From: Acanthaster planci
Lineage: Eukaryota; Echinodermata; Asteroidea; Valvatida; Acanthasteridae
Assembly (NCBI RefSeq): GCF_001949145.1
Contig: NW_019091369.1
Span: 2,689,294-2,753,293 of the forward strand
Direction of reading: 5' to 3'
DNA length: 64,000 bases
The stretch's first letter is position 1; each line of letters begins with the position of its first letter. The translations under genes were made by a program, and so were the position numbers. The notes under the pieces were generated by a model. The model had not been told where the DNA came from, did not search any database, and saw nothing but the letters and a program-made list of their open reading frames with translations. Positions 1 to 11,725 of this stretch are shown here, one piece after another.

Positions 1-895
1 AGGGTCTTGACGGAGAATCGGCGGCGTTGTCGCCACCGCTCCCCGTTCTCCCAGAACAGACTCCCTGCGTGGGCAATTCAGATTAGAGTTTGCGAGTCCC
101 CCAAACTTTTCGTGAAATCGTAAATTACCTTCGCAGAAGCTTACCAACATCAAACCAATACCAATCAGCTGAATCGGAAATTTTCGTAGACTGTATAGCT
201 TCTTGAACAGATATGAGCAATCAGAATTAGAAATGTTTTACAAAAAGTTGGAATTTTTGGCGGAAGGACCGGCGGTTTCAACAGACACGTGTATGTTTGA
301 CTATGTTGTATTGTCACTAAAATCGTTTTGATTTGATCGAGGCTTATAACCCTACGATTCAGTGATTATAAACCTTGTTTCAGAGAATCTGCTGTGTCCG
401 ATGAACCTTTTTAGAACATGAGTGAGACATTGAAGTAATATGAATTTTTATAGACTTTTACAACTTGTAGCTACAACTTTTGTCCACGTTCCTGGCGCGG
501 GTTTGATGGATGTCGATGATGTTGATTAGGTCCTTACCTACATCTCGCTTGCTTTCTAAGACCCAAGACATGATCATGTTGTCCGAGAACTCGTCGGCCA
601 TTTTGACGTAGGCCTTATGGAGCGTCTCGTAGTCGCTGAGCATGACCACCAGCTGCGGACCCATGCGGATGCTGAGGATCTTGCCGTACTTGTCGGCCAG
701 CTTGCTGAAGGACACCAGCGGGTCCGGGAAGAGGCCCGGCAGGTACCCGAGCAGGGGCCATCCCAGCGGACCCGGGGGTAGGTTCTTGGGCTTTATGAGG
801 TAGACGAGGAGGAAGACGAGGACGGCTACGACCAAGGTGACGACGTGTCTACTCTCGATGAATGACGGCAGAATGGCCTCCACTGCGGTGTCCAT
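1..895 (-). CDS. Cytochrome P450, CYP2-clan, 5' end only (exons 1 and partial 2)
   Basis: The gene is partial and continues off the left edge. Exon 1 is 538-895: ATG at 895-893, then 119 codons plus one base, ending at donor GTAAGG. Exon 2 starts at 64 after acceptor ACGCAG and runs to base 1. The phases join cleanly. Residues about 18-34 are a hydrophobic membrane anchor (VVTLVVAVLVFLLVYLI), followed by the proline hinge LPPGPLGWPLLGYL at 39-52; this is the usual ER-anchored microsomal P450 N-terminus. The exon 2 start reads ENGERWRQRRRFS, the CYP2-type C-helix with the W-x-x-x-R haem-propionate contact. These enzymes are haem monooxygenases using NADPH-P450 reductase. Their substrates (xenobiotics, steroids, fatty acids) cannot be told from this part. 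The Cys-ligand loop is outside the window, so function and intactness are unproven. The subfamily is not assigned. Confidence 0.9.
65..537 (-). other. P450 intron 1
   Basis: Intron between the two P450 exons, with GT at 537-536 and AG at 66-65 on the minus strand. It is AT-rich and I see no other gene, repeat or conserved block in it. Confidence 0.85.
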
Positions 896-3800
896 GATTC
901 GAATCAGCGCAGCTCTTGACCTAGCTTTTTACCGTAAATCCCTTGGGCTCACCTTGTTGCAGGTCTACAAGCGTCTGGTCGGATATTTCTCTGCTAGGAG
1001 TTGCTACGTGTGATGCTTTTTCGCAAGGTTGTCCTTCTGAATGCATTGTCTTTGTCTTTGGACTAAACTTAGCCGATGTCGATCTTTGGAACTGCAACTT
1101 GAGATAAGAAAGGCCGGTGTCGGGTTGCGTACTTTATGGACGAACTTTTGGATAAAAATTATTTAATCTTTTCATTTTTCCAAGTTTGTATACTTTTCGA
1201 AGAGTCTTTTTTTTCCTAAGAAATCTTCAGTGAACAAATGTGGTTCCAAGCTATTATGTTCGATTTACTGACCGGCAACTTCACTGGGGACAACTTCTTT
1301 GGTAAATAGGCCTAGTTTTGGTTGCTTAATGTCTCACAACAGATTTTCGGGGATTTTGTAGTAATCTCAAATAATTTGATGTAACACAGGTGTTAACAAA
1401 ATAATGTACATAAACAGTGGACGCGGAAATGTCTTTTTTCACATTTACAATGTACATATAGTGATTTTTGTTTCAAAATAAACAAAGGGCAGTTTTTGTA
1501 CGCACTCGTATTAACACATAAATGCCACATTTATGTCAGCTGCCCAAATTCTTAATTTTGCCAAAATGGGCAAGGTTTGGTCTTGTGGGACTGATCGAGT
1601 CAACGAACTCCATGCAAGTCGCGCATATTCAACGTTCTAAATTGGTTTTGCAAATTTGCATTGTGGTAAAAATAGACACGATACCTAGCCCGAAGCAGCA
1701 TCGTGCTTTGTCTGTGCCAACTTATTTTAGCTCTTGAGTACTTGACCTTTGATATTTTGTTTATGGATAATGCTGAAGTTCAAGTAGGACTTGTCATGAA
1801 AGGGTATCTATACATTTATAGGTATCTATACGTTTGTCCGATGGGCCGGCACTTCGTTTGGTCACGCTGGTGAATCGTTTTGATGTGATTTTAATCAAGT
1901 GATTGCGACAGCACATAGCGAGGGGTGTGCCTAATTCAAATCCACAGGAAGAGGGGCGGGGTCTAGTTTGTTCAAATGGAGGCGTTGGGGTCGACAGCAC
2001 ATTGGGACTGAATTGTTTCCAGCAAATAGTAGTTATACAAACCCTTCGGGCCTTTCACATGTGGGAGCTTTCTTCTCTTTTAGCCTCGAGAATACCTGTT
2101 AAGAAATTCTTGCTCACATTTCTTGATAATTTCAGTAATGCTTGTTCTCGTTTATTGACGGTTTCACGGGATGGCGCACTTTCTGTCGCGAGCCACTCAA
2201 CATGCATTTATATGTCTGTGCTCAACATCCCATGAGTGGATCTCCATCACAGCGCCCTCTGTCACCAACTTTAACGAAGGCTGCGTTTATCACGAGAAAC
2301 TGGGAACAGACATTTTGCCTTTATAGAAAAAAATAGGTCCGTTATCCTTTCCTGAGCTGTACATGACGTTTTCGTCGTCTTGTGTTAACTTTCTGAACGG
2401 TGGATGGAGCTTCCTAAATGTGTAGCATTTTTACAATTTGAAAATGCCCAAAAGTTCAAATTGGTTTAAGCTTTAATGCGCTTACTTTCATTTTTTTTTC
2501 TTGAGCAATTCTTTTCTTATTCCCTTTCAAACTTCTTCTTGTTTCCTCTTTTACCACATTCTGCCACCTGCCTCGATCGGTACATTTTATCGAGCCGTGG
2601 CTCCATAATCGAACCCAGCCCCCGGAACAGTAAACTCGTACCACAGCGCCACTTCCTTAAAAAAAAAAAAGCCAGTGTCCTCCAAAATGACTGGGAATTA
2701 AGAAGATTAAGCATTCGTGAGCTGGATTAACTCCACGGGGGATAAAGGATATCCTTTGATAACTATCGACCCGTGTATAGCTTTGCAGGCCAAAACACTG
2801 CCTTTAAGCCTGTGTTGGGGTGGCATCGCGGTGAGTGAGTGTTTAATATCCAGAATTATTTATATAACTGTGGACAGTTACATTCACGGGATTTCGGAAA
2901 TGTATAATTTATCGTCTGTTGGTTCAGCGAAAGGGAGATGTTTTGCAAGATGTAGATGTGATTGAAGGAAGTCTTCACAGGACAAGCACCATCCTTGGAG
3001 CTATCAGCCGATGGAAGTCAAACGAAAACCCCTATGGAACAGCAGAAGAGAGTATCTGTTTGATGGACAAGACCCACTTGTTGCGTGGAAACTACATCAC
3101 CAACGAGATTGGATGTAACACTACAGCGGCCTTGTGTTTGCCCACGTTCGAACGAGACGGGCCTACAATACGAGGGTCGATTGGAGACGACGCTTCAATG
3201 CACTGTCAGAACACATCTGCAAGAATACTGCCGTTGTGCCTACATAATCTGTGAAAATTGGCCAAATGGAGGACGCTAAAGCTGAGGAATCTATTTTTAG
3301 ACCAGAGTTATTTTGCTAAAACCTCCTGTGATTGCTTTGTTGACACCAGTGCTCTTCAAATCATCTTCCTGGAACTGTTTGTCACTTGCGCACCTGACTT
3401 GTCGACAATGGGTATAATAATCAATATCTTGCCGATGCCTTCTGTTTACCAAATACCCGACTCTGACTTTAGAACTCCTTTGACGAAATTTTGACATAAA
3501 GAGACTGTCGAGTTGGCTGCAAGAATAATACCTTTGGTGCGAAGCGAGAAAAGTGACCAGAAAAACAGTGAAACGAAAGGTCATTTACATCGACACCTTG
3601 GAAACTGTCCAACCCTGGATAGCGTCGCTGTAAACGTCAACATAAAAACTGCCAGAAATCGATTTTTAATGAATCAGCATTCTTTGGTAACTGGACTGAT
3701 ATGGTACGATGTCGATTAATTTGCAGAGCACTCGCCATTCACATGACACGCCTCACGCCAAATTAGAAAAATCGCCACGAGGAGGACTTTGGACACTTTC

Positions 3801-4512
3801 ATTTTCAAGCCTCGAAACTAAAAAATAACGACACTGGATAGCGTAATGAGATTACTAATGATTGCAGGACAGTGTGGCGATGTGGGTACCGCACAACCGA
3901 GAAATGTGCAGTGAGTGGTTATATAATACACGCAACCGATCTGTCTTGACTCTTTTTTTTAATGACAGTTAATTTTCGACTCCGTGTGACGACAGGCGCT
4001 AGATCCACCTGCTCTTGGATTTGCGGTGATGAAGTCGTGCGTGTCGTGGTAAGCGAGGCAGACAAGTCGTCATTACCGTGTAGTCTGAAGCTCCTCATCG
4101 GCTTGATCGCAAGCGTGCGGCGCCGGCCCGTCTGCCTGCCGTAGATACCCCGTGGCGTTGGCTGATGGAACTACGGATTTGGTAAAACATATTGATTCTC
4201 TCGAATTTAAAATGGATTTACTTCCAGCAAGGATTTCCTGCACTTTTCCCGAACCCTGCGAGTTATTTTCAAGGCATCTGTTTCACAAAGCAAGTCAAAA
4301 ATAATGGTGAACATTTAGTTTTGGATGTTTGTGTGAGAGCTCTGTGTTGCTTGATTTAAAAAAAAAGGCCTAACAATAGGTGCTGAATATTCGCGTAAGA
4401 TTCAGCGATGGCACAGAATTCTGAGGTGTGACTGTAATTTTTATAATGATACCCTGGCATGGTTTCTAAAAGCTGTTGGTTGGCTTGAAGCAAGGGTTTA
4501 AACTTAACAGCC
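896..4512. other. Intergenic region between P450 and coiled-coil gene A
   Basis: This holds the upstream flank of the divergent P450 and the 5' flank of gene A. ORFs here are short, overlapping on both strands and have no recognisable domains. One AGCGCCCTCTGTCAC motif lies at 2251-2265. A tRNA-like B-box fragment (GGTTCGATTATGG on the minus strand) lies near 2590-2660 beside an A-run. A locally CpG-richer block at about 3960-4160 could be the promoter or a 5' UTR exon of gene A, but nothing proves it. No gene is called. Confidence 0.6.
2251..2265 (+). promoter_or_regulatory. AGCGCCCTCT motif, possible CTCF-type site (copy 1)
   Basis: AGCGCCCTCTGTCAC; the identical 15-mer recurs at 6059-6073. 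The core fits the GCGCC-C-CT part of the bilaterian CTCF consensus read on this strand. Binding is inference only. Confidence 0.3.
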
Positions 4513-5649
4513 ATGAGCGTTCAGACTGCCAGTACAAAGCCGAAGGAACGTCGGCTCAGCGTGAACGTCACGATGTCTGTAGTCCACAAGACCAACCGGT
4601 CTGAGGATAAGAAGTTGGAGCGTCGCGTGGAGCACTTGAAGCAGAAAGAGCACCAGGACCAGGTCCGACACTGCACTGAGGTCAAGAAGCTGGAGAAGGA
4701 GCTAGAATCCATGCAGGTGCAGGTGGAAGCTGCGGGCAGGACCTTCTCAAAGAGGGAGACCGAATTGCAGGATGTGCCGTACCTGTTCAGCAAGAAGATG
4801 GCGGCGCAGCAGCCCAGGGCCGTCCGGCAACGGCGGCACCGGGGAGACTCGGCCGCCGCCGCGCTCAACAGAGTGGCAAAGAACGTGGAGCTGAGTGGGA
4901 AGAGTCGCTTCCGCTCGGCCGTGATGGCGGTGTGCGTGGCGAAGGGACTCGGTGAAGCCGCCTCCGGTGAAGCAGTCCGAGAGCAGGAGGACCGAGAGAC
5001 CGAGGAGGGTGCTCCCGGGGAGAACACGGCGATTGAGGGTCAAAACATGAACAGGAGCCTGTCGTCGGCACGGAGTGGGGTGAAGCGGGACAGATTGAGG
5101 AGGAAGACCCATCCAGCGGACAGGCCCAACACGAGCCCGGGTAAGACTCTAACACGGAGGTACTCGGCACTGCGTCCACCATCAACGGCCGACCAGACCG
5201 GGAGCCAGAGTCAACCTCGACCAGGCATGAACTCGGCCAGAAGCGTAGGCAGACGAAACACCACCGGGAACATGTCGGTTCGGAGCGCGGAGTCACCGTC
5301 ACTGACCCCGACCGTAAGCCTGCCGGACCTGGTGGGCGCAGCCCGGGCGTCCATCGTGCATGCCGCCGAGTCGGCCAAGGCGGCCTCCGTGCTCAAGAGG
5401 CGGGGCAGCGCCGTCAGCACAGTGACGGCCGCCGAGCGGGAGCTGGAGAGGCGACGGTCCAGTGCCGCCCTCCGTCTCAGGGACATCAAGGCGGACCTGT
5501 CGAAGCGGAACGTGGACCTCCAAGACCGCATCAAGCTGTTTGTTCGGACAAGCATGCCAGGAGAGTGCACGGTCAAATCACCCCGACGACTGTTTGCGAT
5601 ACCGGTCGGTGGGGAACCAGCTACCACTAGTTCAGAAATGGATGACTGA
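4513..5649 (+). CDS. Coiled-coil, Ser/Arg-rich protein A (single coding exon)
   Basis: Predicted 378-residue protein of unknown function. The first third (residues about 30-80) is a charged coiled coil with the motif KKLERRVEHL and further KLEKELESMQ. The rest is low-complexity and rich in Ser, Arg and Pro, with many basophilic phosphosite-like motifs (KRRGSAV, RRNTTG, RRRSSAA). Near the C-terminus, TAAERELERR and DLQDRIKLF form a second helical block that resembles the C-terminus of gene B (11726-13787). ATG at 4513 is the first Met; an acceptor-like CTTAACAG ends two bases before it, so a 5' UTR intron is likely. GC content is much higher than the flanks, as expected for coding sequence. 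The N-terminal pattern recalls CCDC190-like vertebrate proteins, from memory only. It may be a cytoskeleton-linked protein; no function is claimed. No AATAAA is seen close downstream. Confidence 0.75.
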   Translation: MSVQTASTKPKERRLSVNVTMSVVHKTNRSEDKKLERRVEHLKQKEHQDQVRHCTEVKKLEKELESMQVQVEAAGRTFSKRETELQDVPYLFSKKMAAQQPRAVRQRRHRGDSAAAALNRVAKNVELSGKSRFRSAVMAVCVAKGLGEAASGEAVREQEDRETEEGAPGENTAIEGQNMNRSLSSARSGVKRDRLRRKTHPADRPNTSPGKTLTRRYSALRPPSTADQTGSQSQPRPGMNSARSVGRRNTTGNMSVRSAESPSLTPTVSLPDLVGAARASIVHAAESAKAASVLKRRGSAVSTVTAAERELERRRSSAALRLRDIKADLSKRNVDLQDRIKLFVRTSMPGECTVKSPRRLFAIPVGGEPATTSSEMDD

Positions 5650-5789
5650 CATTTTGCTCTTAAGCCGATAATGATCAGTGGATTGAAACATAAAACCTAC
5701 ATCACAAGACTTCAGTAATTTTGTCATATTTTGCAAATATACCAATTATTATATGACTCTAGGGTCAAGATTAGGTACAAATCATTCTG

Positions 5790-5855
5790 CTGGATAACGT
5801 TGTATCCCTTGGATTTTAGCTCCATTGTCTGTGGTTCGATTCCTGGCGTTTCTGT
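5790..5855 (+). repeat. tRNA-like SINE fragment (B-box)
   Basis: The stretch contains GTGGTTCGATTCCTGG, a good RNA polymerase III B-box (GGTTCGANNCC), preceded by sequence that does not fold into a full tRNA cloverleaf. The likely origin is a worn tRNA-derived SINE. The boundaries are approximate. Confidence 0.35.
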
Positions 5856-6058
5856 CGTTTAGTCCATGATAAATGAAACATAATTTCTCCAGGTTTTTAG
5901 CAAGGATACAGGTTCAGAAATTTGTGTGTGTGTTTTCAAGGATCAATCTTGTTGACATTGTTTAGAGTTACGAAATTTACAAACAAGTTGAAATCTAATT
6001 CCAACTGAAATCTTTTGTGAGCCAGAAGAGTGGTCGTGGAACTTCAGAAAGGCGGCCG

Positions 6059-6073
6059 AGCGCCCTCTGTCAC
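6059..6073 (+). promoter_or_regulatory. AGCGCCCTCT motif, possible CTCF-type site (copy 2)
   Basis: Exact copy of the 15-mer at 2251-2265 (AGCGCCCTCTGTCAC). A third, AGCGCCCTCTATCC, follows at 6243-6256 in the same orientation, 184 bp away. Confidence 0.3.
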
Positions 6074-6242
6074 TTCTATTTATTGCAGTGGCTTTCTTTT
6101 CCGTGTTAACAATGCCACGAAGAATTAAGACACAACAAATAACAATAGATATTCCTTGCTTTAGATAATCAAATGAGCTGCTGTACTTAATTGAAGCAGT
6201 TTTACGATTTCAATTTAGAATGTGTCAGTCTAAAATCGATAT

Positions 6243-6256
6243 AGCGCCCTCTATCC
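6243..6256 (+). promoter_or_regulatory. AGCGCCCTCT motif, possible CTCF-type site (copy 3)
   Basis: AGCGCCCTCTATCC, same strand as copies 1 and 2. The paired arrangement with copy 2 would suit either a clustered binding site or a shared repeat remnant. Confidence 0.3.
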
Positions 6257-9200
6257 TCCACACGCAAGAGAAAAATTGCACACTCGTTTTTGTGAGGTCA
6301 TGCCTGAACGCTATGGGTGTTCAAATTTGAACCACACCTTTCTGGGTCACATTTTAGGGGATATTTGATTTGTTTGCACTTTCCATTCCCAAACACGTTA
6401 AGTCTGTCAAGTCATTTGTACTCGGCAGCCCACGCGTCATCGCTGTTGTTATGCACACTCCCACTGTGTCAACTTACTGTAATCCGGATAACCACGGTAG
6501 CGGGATTATCCTTTATTTGCACTCGAGATGTTACCGTTATATATAAGCTGGAACAACTATTCCAAAGCCATAACGGTCGACTGTCGTGCACTTCCCGGTT
6601 ATTCAGATCTGTTACACCATAGAGAAATTATTGTCTGATACCAAGACTCCAGACATATGGAGGTAGTCACAAAGTTCACTGGAAAATCACACAGTCGACC
6701 GGTAGAAATAGACATTGCATCTGCATTTCAATTTGATTTGTTTTGTCTGTACCATAGTCTATAAAATAGTTTATTTTTTATTTTTATTTATAACTGATTT
6801 ACATTTACCATATCCAACGATTCAGTGTGGGTAGTATTAAACGTAATCAGTATACCAGTGGAAATATTTAAAATTGGATGAAATCTAATTGTAGTTTCGC
6901 CAGCATGAATGTCAATTTAAAATGGTCGGGTTCCTCATAGTATTTCCATTGAGTTAACCCACTATCATTTATTTTGTCATTGCAGTACTTGGCCAAGCAG
7001 TAACGCCATCTCACGCAGAAGCGGAAATATCACTTTGGACCGCAGAAAAGTTTTCCAAAATATCTATTTTGCTTCCATTATTTCATTGTATTACGTTCAA
7101 TAATCAATCAGACATAAAAAGGAAATTGAGCTTGTTGTAGATTCCTTAGTTTGTGTAGAAAATTCCTCAGCTTCGTTGGGCCTTCTGTCCTTTGCTCTTA
7201 TATTGTTGGGCTGAAGCCATATTTATTGATCTAGCAAGTAAACATGATCAAGTCAGAAAGCAGGTTGTATTGTGTTCGTCGTGAGCCTGTAGTCATATCC
7301 TTGTACGGACAAGAAACCATGCCCCGGTGGATTAACTTTCACCACTCATTCAGAAAGCCAGGAAACTCTATGCAACATCAGCAAACAAACTCAAGCCCTT
7401 TCTCGAAGCGGAAGGCCTGGAACGTAGTTTGTTCGCTGGACGTATATGTTTTCTGATGGTTTATCTGACACGCTTGAGTATTTTCTAGACATTGTTAGGA
7501 TTAGGACAAAGGAGGGAAACACAAACCCAGTGGTAACAGCATTGAAATTCCTTTCTGTCGCACCGCTTCACTGAATTTTAATAAAATTATTAAGTACGTC
7601 AACAGCTCGCAGACTTTGCATTATTAAAGCCCACGAGTGAACCTAACAATTTTCATCAAGTCTTAAGCAATGTTGCTCATTATGTTTACTGTACCGTAAT
7701 ACGCAAGCGAGATTTTTCCAGAATTTGTAAGGAATTTACACTTTGGAAGCGTTTTAACATAAACCGAGAGAGCTGTTTTTATTTGCTCTTGCTCGGTCAA
7801 AGGTAAGTTCTTAATTACCTTTGTGGTGAAATTCTAAGAGTGGAAAACAGCGTCGATGTACTTTTCACGGTATCTGATAGACTGATACTGGAGCCATAGA
7901 GAAGACGATTCCTTCTAAAATTACAAACAGTTTGAAACTAATCAAGGAGCTGTCTCGGTAAAATTATTAATGACATATGCAAACATATTGCCACAATGCA
8001 TAACTCATTAATGGATCGTTTCTTTGTATGATATAGCGATTAGTGCGTGTGTGAGGTGAGATCATAATCGAGGATTTGGCGCGCGAGGGGACAACTTTAG
8101 TGCAATTAATTGTGTGACATGCAGATAGGTTATTCGAGAAGTTGTAAAATTCTGCACTTTGGTCGGCTAATTAATAAACATCGCTCACAAGTTAGTGACA
8201 GCTTAGACTAAGAAATGGAAAAAAAACATGAAAGCACCTGAGAACCTTGTAGTCAACCAGAGGCTGGAGGGAAATAAGGGGAAATCAATAAATCCAGATA
8301 CAAAACTGATTAAGAGAAATCAAATGAAAAATTTTGAAGCCATAAAACAGGGCCAAAGATGTGCTAGCCTGTTATAGGCCAATTAGTCTTGCGTGTATTA
8401 GTTGATCGGTCAGCAGACGATATTTGAGGATTATGATTTGGAAGAGAACAGAATAATCTCCCCCGGCTTTCCCAAATTGAGCAATTTGAGGTGCTTATTG
8501 GCAGGTTTTCAACGTGGGAGGCGTGTGTAGTTTGTATTTATTTCTTTATTTTTTTTCTTAATTTTATTTGTGGGAGAACTCACCGTTCCCTAATATCACT
8601 ACTGCTCAAAATACCGAACAGGCGCTCCATACCAAGGTATGCCGGCGCTATTAGAGTGTTGTAATTATCAAAAGTTACCGTTTCCATTGTTTATCACCCA
8701 GCCAACGTGGCCACCAGGCGATGGACTTTGGTATCATTTGATTTCAACTAACGAGCATATGATGACGCGTTGTCTTGGCAACGGCAATACATTATACAGT
8801 GATGGTAACATACTGTGGTTGCACACGGTGAAGTGGACCTCTTATATCAACCTGTGTGAAAGAAAATTATATGTACTTCTCCGGCACAGATTTGTTTTGC
8901 GGCCTTACTGGAGTTATTATTTGTTCCGGTCGCATAAATGTCATTTTTTGGTGCTCCTCCTTGAGGGTGTAGCGTTGTTTCTCCAAATCCTGATTTATAT
9001 GGACGCGTGGGTTGAAATGGTCAGACATCAATGCCCCCAAGCAGACAGAAACTCCATTTCAGACGAGTTAATGTCTGTTGTACTTGTACGATGAATTACG
9101 AGTCCCGAGGAATGTCATGTAAGGTCCGCACAGGTGTTGTTGAAGTGGCCTTCTTTAGATCAAGCGAGTTTCAAGTGGCCGCCATATTGGTTCTTAGAAA

Positions 9201-11725
9201 ATCATTCAACTTTCGGGAAACACACTGTCTGCCTGAAGTTGCAATTGTAGCATCCGCGTCTACAGGTTTTGAGATAAATAATATTGTTCTTCTCGGAACA
9301 TCTTGTTGGAAATGTACATTTATGGATTTTCGGCTTCGGAGGCACAGACACCAGTAAGGTTAAAGAATGTGTCATGACGTTGACGAATCAATTTAGATTT
9401 CTGCGCAGTTTAAAATTCTGATTTACGAAAACGTTGCATGCAAATCAAGTTTCACCACATGTGAATGTATACATAAATAAGGACACAAGGGGTTCAAAAA
9501 GTAGTAATGTTTATTGTTTCTTCGGATTTTTGGAAAGGGAATTATCTGTCAAAGATCCCATACATGAATTAAAAAACTACGAAGGAGTGTACATTTTGTG
9601 CGTTACATAATTCATTATAAAAGCGGCATTTTGACATTTCGACCCCAAAACTGAAAAATAAATCATACCCTGAGTAAAAACAGATCTCGGAATGTATCTC
9701 TCCACGCTAACTTTTGAACTTTATCAGCGGAACAAAGCCAGTCTTTTCTTCCCGTCGAGTGTTCAGGGCTAGAAACTCTAGTGGCTCTTTGATAGCACAA
9801 CAAAGACCACCCTGGCAACGGACTGGCCCCGATATCGACGGTGAACAAAGCGGGCTGTTGACCACGGTGTCTCCCGCTAACAGGCCGGCAAACAGGAGAT
9901 GGGTAATTTATCTTTAAACCTGGGGAGTCTTGTCGACGGCCTTTAGAAACTGTGCCAGATAAAACTTTGTATTTGGGTTTGAAACCAGGTTATGCCCTAC
10001 TGTAGGTGTTGCTTTGCGTCAGTATACTGTGCAAGTACAGTATAATTATGCTTCGCTAGAGTTGATGTCTGGGGTAATTGTGGGCGAACCGGGGGGGGGC
10101 GTTTTTAAGGGAGATGAACATCACTTGGGCAGTAGGCAGAAATTTATTTTCTCAATCTGGCAGTGGTTGTAGCAGGAAACCATGAACTCAATACATCAAA
10201 GGAGGTGCAGTGGTGAAAAGAAACCATGAATGACATAAAATGAACCAATGACAATGCCAAATGACCGCCTTGGAATCCGAACTTGCCTGTAAAGTGCACG
10301 TATGTTCATAAATTTCTCGAGCAAACAATTTATATTGCAGTCCTATTCATTAATTATTGATGGTAGGGACGGACTACAAACGAGTCTAACTCTGTTAATT
10401 TGACCTTTCAAGCCCAAGATGAAAAAGGGATCGTGTTAGTCGATAACACCAAAAAGGGACCCTGCCAGTCGCCTGGATTCCACCATTTCAGCCGGTAGAA
10501 AATTTCAGCATCGACACGCTGGCAATTTTTTTTATATTACTGTTTTTCCGCCTGTAAAAATTTGCGATCCGCGATTTTCTGCAGCAAAAAGATGTTTTTT
10601 TCCACTGGTACTGTTCAACTTCCACCGACAGACGCTTGTGTCAAGGATGCTTTTGGAAATACGTATCCATGGCAACTCACCAAGGCGATTTGGACGGTCA
10701 CATGGTGCCATGAGTAATCTTGACGGTGACTGATGATGACGATCTTGATTTGGGGAAATGTTGTAGTGACGGTTGCTGTCATAACTTCGGGTGCAAATGA
10801 AAAAAAACGACCACGGCTTCACGTTGCTGGCGTCGTGGCATGGACTAAATCTGATGGAGCTGTGAAAGCAAACCAGGTTGGTTTTTCACTCCTGCTTTGG
10901 ATTAGAAAACAAATAAATACGCAGGATTGCCACGAGCACGGAAAGTTGGAATGCGGACATTCTGGTCGACATCCTTATTCCACGCTCCGTTGGTAGAACA
11001 AAAATAGAATTCCATGTTTAATCGCGGCAGTGATCTGTTCATTACGGAGCCAATCTATGAAGCAAAGTTCTATGAGCTCTCTTCCATTAGAAATGGACAT
11101 ATAATCGCACAGGCTGCTCAAATATGACTTTGTACTTAACGCGGTACCGCGGGTAACCGACGCACCTCAGAGAGCGGCGATACGTGACGGTTCGGACCGG
11201 GTGCATTTTGGAAGTGAGATGCAGTTCACGCTGGTGCCGGGAAATATCTGATGGAGAATTCCAAAACTAGAATAGCGGGTTCAGACGATTCCACGAGATT
11301 AGAAGCAAGATTGAAATTACTTCTGCGATTTATTAAAAAATATGTATGTCGTGGACGAGTCTTAGAAAACGCCGGGACTTCAGTACCAGCTAATGCATCG
11401 TGTTTGACGCTGACAGAAACTCGAGTTCTGCGTGTTTAGTCTACTGGAGTGAGTTTTATTATTGTGGTTGGCATGACAAACGATGCCGATCTCCTGAGCA
11501 GCTTTGAAACTGTTATCAAAGCGGATCCAATGAACATACTTTTATAAACCAAGAACAAAACATACCAGAAAGTATGTACGAAGTAAAAATCACAGAGATG
11601 GTAGCTAGCCATATGAGATTACCGATTTTGGAAGACACTTAGACTGACCGACAAAACAAAACTCAAATATTCCCTCCAAACGTACAAGAAGGGCAGAAAG
11701 TTTTGAGACAACCAACGTTGAAATA

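Larger units (their letters stand above)
5650..11725. other. Intergenic region between coiled-coil genes A and B
   Basis: About 6 kb of AT-rich DNA. It holds two AGCGCCCTCT motifs (6059, 6243), a tRNA-like B-box fragment near 5790-5855 (GTGGTTCGATTCCTGG), and an open frame of 151 codons at 8639-9094 with no recognisable domain that I do not accept as a gene. I see no transposase or other recognisable coding sequence. The last 150 bases are the 5' flank of gene B. Confidence 0.6.

Noticed and set aside
2919-3254. Plus frame with MDKTHLLRG, faintly like flippase P4-ATPases
   Set aside because: The likeness is a few residues only, and the surrounding sequence lacks the expected motifs and exons.
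4521-5627. Several minus-strand frames opposite gene A
   Set aside because: They mirror the GC-rich plus-strand coding sequence. The plus frame has coiled-coil and paralogue support.
8639-9094. 151-codon open frame between genes A and B
   Set aside because: No recognisable domain, composition like the flanks, no splice or promoter context. Frames of this length occur by chance.
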